A stretch of 7,087 nt of DNA, taken from positions 1-7,087 of the forward strand of contig DVEE01000096.1 in the NCBI GenBank assembly GCA_015295885.1. Reading direction: 5' to 3'. Source of the DNA: Leptolyngbyaceae cyanobacterium M65_K2018_010. GTDB taxonomy: Bacteria; Cyanobacteriota; Cyanobacteriia; Phormidesmidales; Phormidesmidaceae. A model generated the notes under the pieces. The model had not been told where the DNA came from, did no database searches, and saw nothing but the letters and a program-made list of their open reading frames with translations. Of the stretch, positions 4,263 to 7,087 are shown one piece after another; position 1 is the first letter of the stretch; each line of letters begins with the position of its first letter. The position numbers and the translations under genes were made by a program.

Positions 4263-7087
4263 CTAGACAGCCAGGGACACCAACCGAGCCAAGAGCGGCT
4301 CGGCCAGGGTTTGCCGTTTATCTGCCAATAGTCGTTCTAGATAGGCTTGGAGCAACTGACACGGTTGGGGATTAGGGACATAGACCTGCTGGTTGGGCTG
4401 GCTAAATAGGGGTTGGGCCGCCAGAGCGGTAACCACGTCATCGGTGACGGGCTGGATCAAGGGAGAATTGCTTGCCATCGGCAGCAGACCAGGGGGCAGA
4501 CGCCCCTCTAGCAGGGCCATTAAGTGGGATTCACAGGCTTGGACATTCAAGCCTTTCTCCTTCAACAGATGCCAAATACCCTCCAGGGGCATGGGCTGAT
4601 CGGGAAAGGTCCGCAGTAGTTCCATCAGCAGGAACATATCACTGTACTGGTGTCGGGTCAGATCCAGCACCTGGGGATAACGCACCAGATTGACCAAGCC
4701 GTAGGCGACCCGGCTGCAACTGGGGGGGCGATCGCTATGGTAAGTATCTTGAACGATGGTAGCGTTGGGAAACTTTTGCCTGAGCCAGCGGGCTAGTTTG
4801 GGTACGGAAGCACTGCCGCCAGTGCACAGCACTTGGTTTATGCCCTGGCTCGATAGGCCCACCTCGCTCAGAAGCCGGTTCAGATGGCCATTAATGCGTT
4901 GGATGTAGGGCAAAATGATGCGATCTTCAAGATCCTTGCTGCGTACCACCCACTGCTGATCAGCTAGTTTGAGTTCAAATTGGGGCTGGTGCTGCAGAAT
5001 GATTTTGAGATGGCGGGCCGCATCCAAAACGCTTTGCCCCAAGGGAGAGTCCTCCAACCGTTGCATGAGTTTCTGGCGGCGGGCCAGATCCGGTTCCGCC
5101 GGGCGGGGAAAATCCAGGCTCTCTAGGTCTAGATCCGCCCAGTGGGCCTGATCCAGTTCGGGCATAGCAGCCTGCCAGCCCCAGCCCCCGGTAGCATCGG
5201 GACTCGCAGGGGAGCCCGAGTCAGAGCGCCCTTGCCGCCGCTCCAGGGGATGCAGTAGTTGACAGATAATATCCAGGTCAATGGCATCACCAGCGTAGGC
5301 CATCGAATGCAGGGCGAACTCATCGTAGCCCAGGTCGGTCAGGTCCTCCGGCAAGTTCACCAGAGCCAATTCGGTTACAGTGGCCCCGGCAGAAATCACC
5401 ACCGTGCCACCGACCCAGTTACAGCCGTAGAGGGTTTGCTGCTGGATAGATTGGCTCTGTCCCGCCGCAGACGGGGCCGCAGGGTCAGGTAGTCCGGATA
5501 GAGTAGCGGCGATCGCGTCTTCAATGAAGTAAATGTCGGCCGCATTGGGAATCAGCCCTGCCCCCAGCACTGCCTCACGCAAATTAAACGTGTAGGTATC
5601 GGGCCAGTTGGCCGGGTAACTCACTATCACCCCCTCTAGCTGGCCCAGGACACCAGCCAGGGCCGTCGGTTCCAGCCCTACGGCGCCTACGCTAAAGGCG
5701 GCCCCCGGCTGGCCAGATTGGGGTAGGGTGGCCAATAGGCCCTCTAGGCCAGCCTGAAAGGCCTGCAGAGGTAGACGCACCGAGTCAGACCACTGAATCT
5801 GAGGTTGGGCCACTTCGGTCTCCCCTGCCGCCCTAGGTACGCCCAGTTTGAGCAAGGGTTTCAGCCCCTTCAGCACCAGGGTAGTGGGCTCTGGGGTGTC
5901 TAAGGCGGCCCAGTTGAAGGTCAGGGCCGAAGACCCCACCGACTGGATGCGGTAGTCCCCTGGGTCGGCTAGCTGTACCGAGGCTAAGGCAGGCAGGCGA
6001 AAGAACTTATCGGCAGTCAGGCCAGAAATGCTGTTGTCGACCCAGTAGAGAGGATAAACCTGACCCGTCTGCCGTTCTAGCAATACCGCTGATAGGCCTG
6101 TGGTGCCTACATCCAAACCTAGAAACCACTGGCTCGGTGTGGGCTCGACGGGCGGTTCCTCATCCAGGCTGGGCGGACCGGGTTCCAGGATTTCCCCAGC
6201 ACCTGGAACGGGCTCCCCCGCTGCCCCCAGCCCGGTTTCATCCGCGGTCAGGGCTGCCGCTAGGGACAGCGGGGTGGCCACCGGCCCAGGTGGCTCAACC
6301 GTTCGGTTCAGGAGAGCGCCTTCCCGATCGGAGGGGTTGGCCGTAACCCCATCCAGGGCCGACTGTTGCTCCTCAAGAGGAGCTAGGGTCTCTGCCTCCG
6401 TCGGGGGCGACTCCTGCAGGGGCATGGCCACGGCCGGTGTCATGACCTCCTCTAGGGGTAGGGTCTCAATCCAGGCCATCTCCTCCGCGCCTAGGGCCGG
6501 TTCGTCATCCCCAGGAGCAATGTCGATATCGCTCGCAGCCATCTCGAACCCAGCCCCGCTGGAAATTTCCTCCAGCACCTCATCCCCGCCAGTCCAGAGG
6601 TTCACCGCCTCGGGCGGCTCCGGCCCGGTCAGGGTCCTCTCTTCAAAGCGGGCCTGATCCAGCAGGTCAGGGGGGGGTGCGGTACCGGCAGGGGAGCTAC
6701 CCGTGGACTCTACCAGGGCCTCCAGCCGGCCGGCCTCCCCATCCAGGCTGAGATCTAAATCCAGATCCAGTTCCACGGATAATTCCGGTTCCTCAGCCAG
6801 CACCGACTGATACAGCCAATCCTCGCTGCCAGGGGCGCTACCCTGGTCTGACCTGAGGGCCGCCGATCCTTCCGGCACCAGGTCTAGGCCAGGGCCTCTA
6901 GGAAGGCCGCCAGAATCCATGGCCACCGGTAACTCATCGGCGGCCATGGGGGGAACCGCTGAGCCTAAAGCCAAGTCAGGTGCCGGGGCAATGGCGGCCT
7001 CGGCCTCACCCAACCAATTCTCCTGGGAAAAGTCAAAGACCTCAACGCTAAATTCATCCAGGCTTTGATCAGGGCGGGATTGGGGGG
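4263..7087 (-). CDS. Hsp70/actin-fold protein with long acidic N-terminal region (5' end outside window)
   Basis: The frame is still open at the right edge, giving at least 941 residues. A TTG at 7013 is an internal codon, not a supported start, but is used here for numbering. Residues 1-295 are a Glu/Asp/Pro/Ala/Gly-rich, probably disordered tail with a LDLDLDLSLD stretch (82-91). An Hsp70-like nucleotide-binding domain follows: phosphate-1 loop LGLDVGTTGLSAVLL (298-312); GVIVSYPANWPD (461-472), matching the VITVPAYFND region; YFIEDAIAATLSG (495-507), matching the EPTAAAL helix with E498 kept; phosphate-2 region VVISAGATVTELALV (538-552); YAGDAIDLDII (573-583); and adenosine motif CTGGSASVPKLARWLRQKFP (730-749). 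Two low-complexity insertions break the fold (about 510-527 and 592-645). The normal Hsp70 beta-sandwich substrate domain is absent. Instead there is a mostly helical end (783-916) containing YSDMFLLMELLRTFPDQ. The Asp of the usual DLGGGT phosphate-2 loop is replaced by S541, so ATP hydrolysis may be altered. Partner and substrate are unknown. Confidence 0.8.
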   Translation of the reverse strand, partial: PQSRPDQSLDEFSVEVFDFSQENWLGEAEAAIAPAPDLALGSAVPPMAADELPVAMDSGGLPRGPGLDLVPEGSAALRSDQGSAPGSEDWLYQSVLAEEPELSVELDLDLDLSLDGEAGRLEALVESTGSSPAGTAPPPDLLDQARFEERTLTGPEPPEAVNLWTGGDEVLEEISSGAGFEMAASDIDIAPGDDEPALGAEEMAWIETLPLEEVMTPAVAMPLQESPPTEAETLAPLEEQQSALDGVTANPSDREGALLNRTVEPPGPVATPLSLAAALTADETGLGAAGEPVPGAGEILEPGPPSLDEEPPVEPTPSQWFLGLDVGTTGLSAVLLERQTGQVYPLYWVDNSISGLTADKFFRLPALASVQLADPGDYRIQSVGSSALTFNWAALDTPEPTTLVLKGLKPLLKLGVPRAAGETEVAQPQIQWSDSVRLPLQAFQAGLEGLLATLPQSGQPGAAFSVGAVGLEPTALAGVLGQLEGVIVSYPANWPDTYTFNLREAVLGAGLIPNAADIYFIEDAIAATLSGLPDPAAPSAAGQSQSIQQQTLYGCNWVGGTVVISAGATVTELALVNLPEDLTDLGYDEFALHSMAYAGDAIDLDIICQLLHPLERRQGRSDSGSPASPDATGGWGWQAAMPELDQAHWADLDLESLDFPRPAEPDLARRQKLMQRLEDSPLGQSVLDAARHLKIILQHQPQFELKLADQQWVVRSKDLEDRIILPYIQRINGHLNRLLSEVGLSSQGINQVLCTGGSASVPKLARWLRQKFPNATIVQDTYHSDRPPSCSRVAYGLVNLVRYPQVLDLTRHQYSDMFLLMELLRTFPDQPMPLEGIWHLLKEKGLNVQACESHLMALLEGRLPPGLLPMASNSPLIQPVTDDVVTALAAQPLFSQPNQQVYVPNPQPCQLLQAYLERLLADKRQTLAEPLLARLVSLAV
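4728..4735. repeat. HIP1 octamer GCGATCGC
   Basis: Second HIP1 copy, inside the Hsp70-like gene, over the codons for SDRPP near residues 760-764. Confidence 0.85.
5509..5516. repeat. HIP1 octamer GCGATCGC
   Basis: Third HIP1 copy, inside the Hsp70-like gene, over the codons for DAIAA of the helix that carries the conserved Glu (E498). Confidence 0.85.

Noticed and set aside
6100..6657. 185-codon frame on the + strand opposite the acidic tail of the Hsp70-like gene
   Set aside because: Its Ser/Arg/Gly/Pro-rich product is what the complement of a GC-rich Glu/Pro/Ala coding region gives. It has no recognisable domain, and the opposite strand is clearly coding.
4263..7013. TTG at 7013 as the start of the Hsp70-like protein
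   Set aside because: The same frame stays open to the window edge and encodes more of the same acidic tail (SLDEFSVEVFDFSQENW), so the real start is outside the window.
1..7087. CRISPR array, tRNA, rRNA, phage or defence genes
   Set aside because: I saw no regularly spaced direct repeats, no cloverleaf or rRNA-like stretches, and no genes of these systems on reading both strands.

Overview
The window looks like a piece of a cyanobacterial chromosome with moderately high GC. Three things point there: four copies of the HIP1 octamer GCGATCGC in 7.1 kb, a FtsH protease whose N-terminus resembles cyanobacterial paralogs, and the C-terminal half of a PAM68/DUF3464 photosystem II assembly protein, a family known from oxygenic phototrophs. 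The exact genus cannot be read from the sequence.

Layout, left to right. Positions 1-143 are the right end of an insertion sequence, probably of the IS982 family: the last 42 codons of its transposase and a presumed terminal repeat. Fused to it on the + strand (144-350) is the tail of a PAM68-family gene whose first half, including its first membrane helix, is absent. It is most simply read as a gene broken by the IS. Everything to the right is on the - strand, so transcription runs from high to low coordinates. The order is a large Hsp70/actin-fold protein (4263-7087, start outside the window), a small DUF1232/YkvA membrane protein (3866-4153), an FtsH protease (1866-3761), and a PilB/GspE-like protein that keeps the two N-terminal domains of type IV pilus or type II secretion ATPases but has no ATPase domain (410-1645).

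The intergenic gaps on the - strand are about 109, 104 and 220 bp. The last of these, after ftsH, is packed with inverted repeats and holds no convincing gene. The hsp70-like, ykvA-like and ftsH genes could be one transcription unit concerned with membrane protein quality control, but that is an inference from order and orientation only.

No tRNA, rRNA, CRISPR array, prophage or defence system was seen. The parts most worth a second look are the ATPase-less PilB-like protein, the Hsp70-like protein with an altered phosphate-2 loop and a long acidic N-terminal tail, the IS/PAM68 junction, and the cluster of hairpins behind ftsH.
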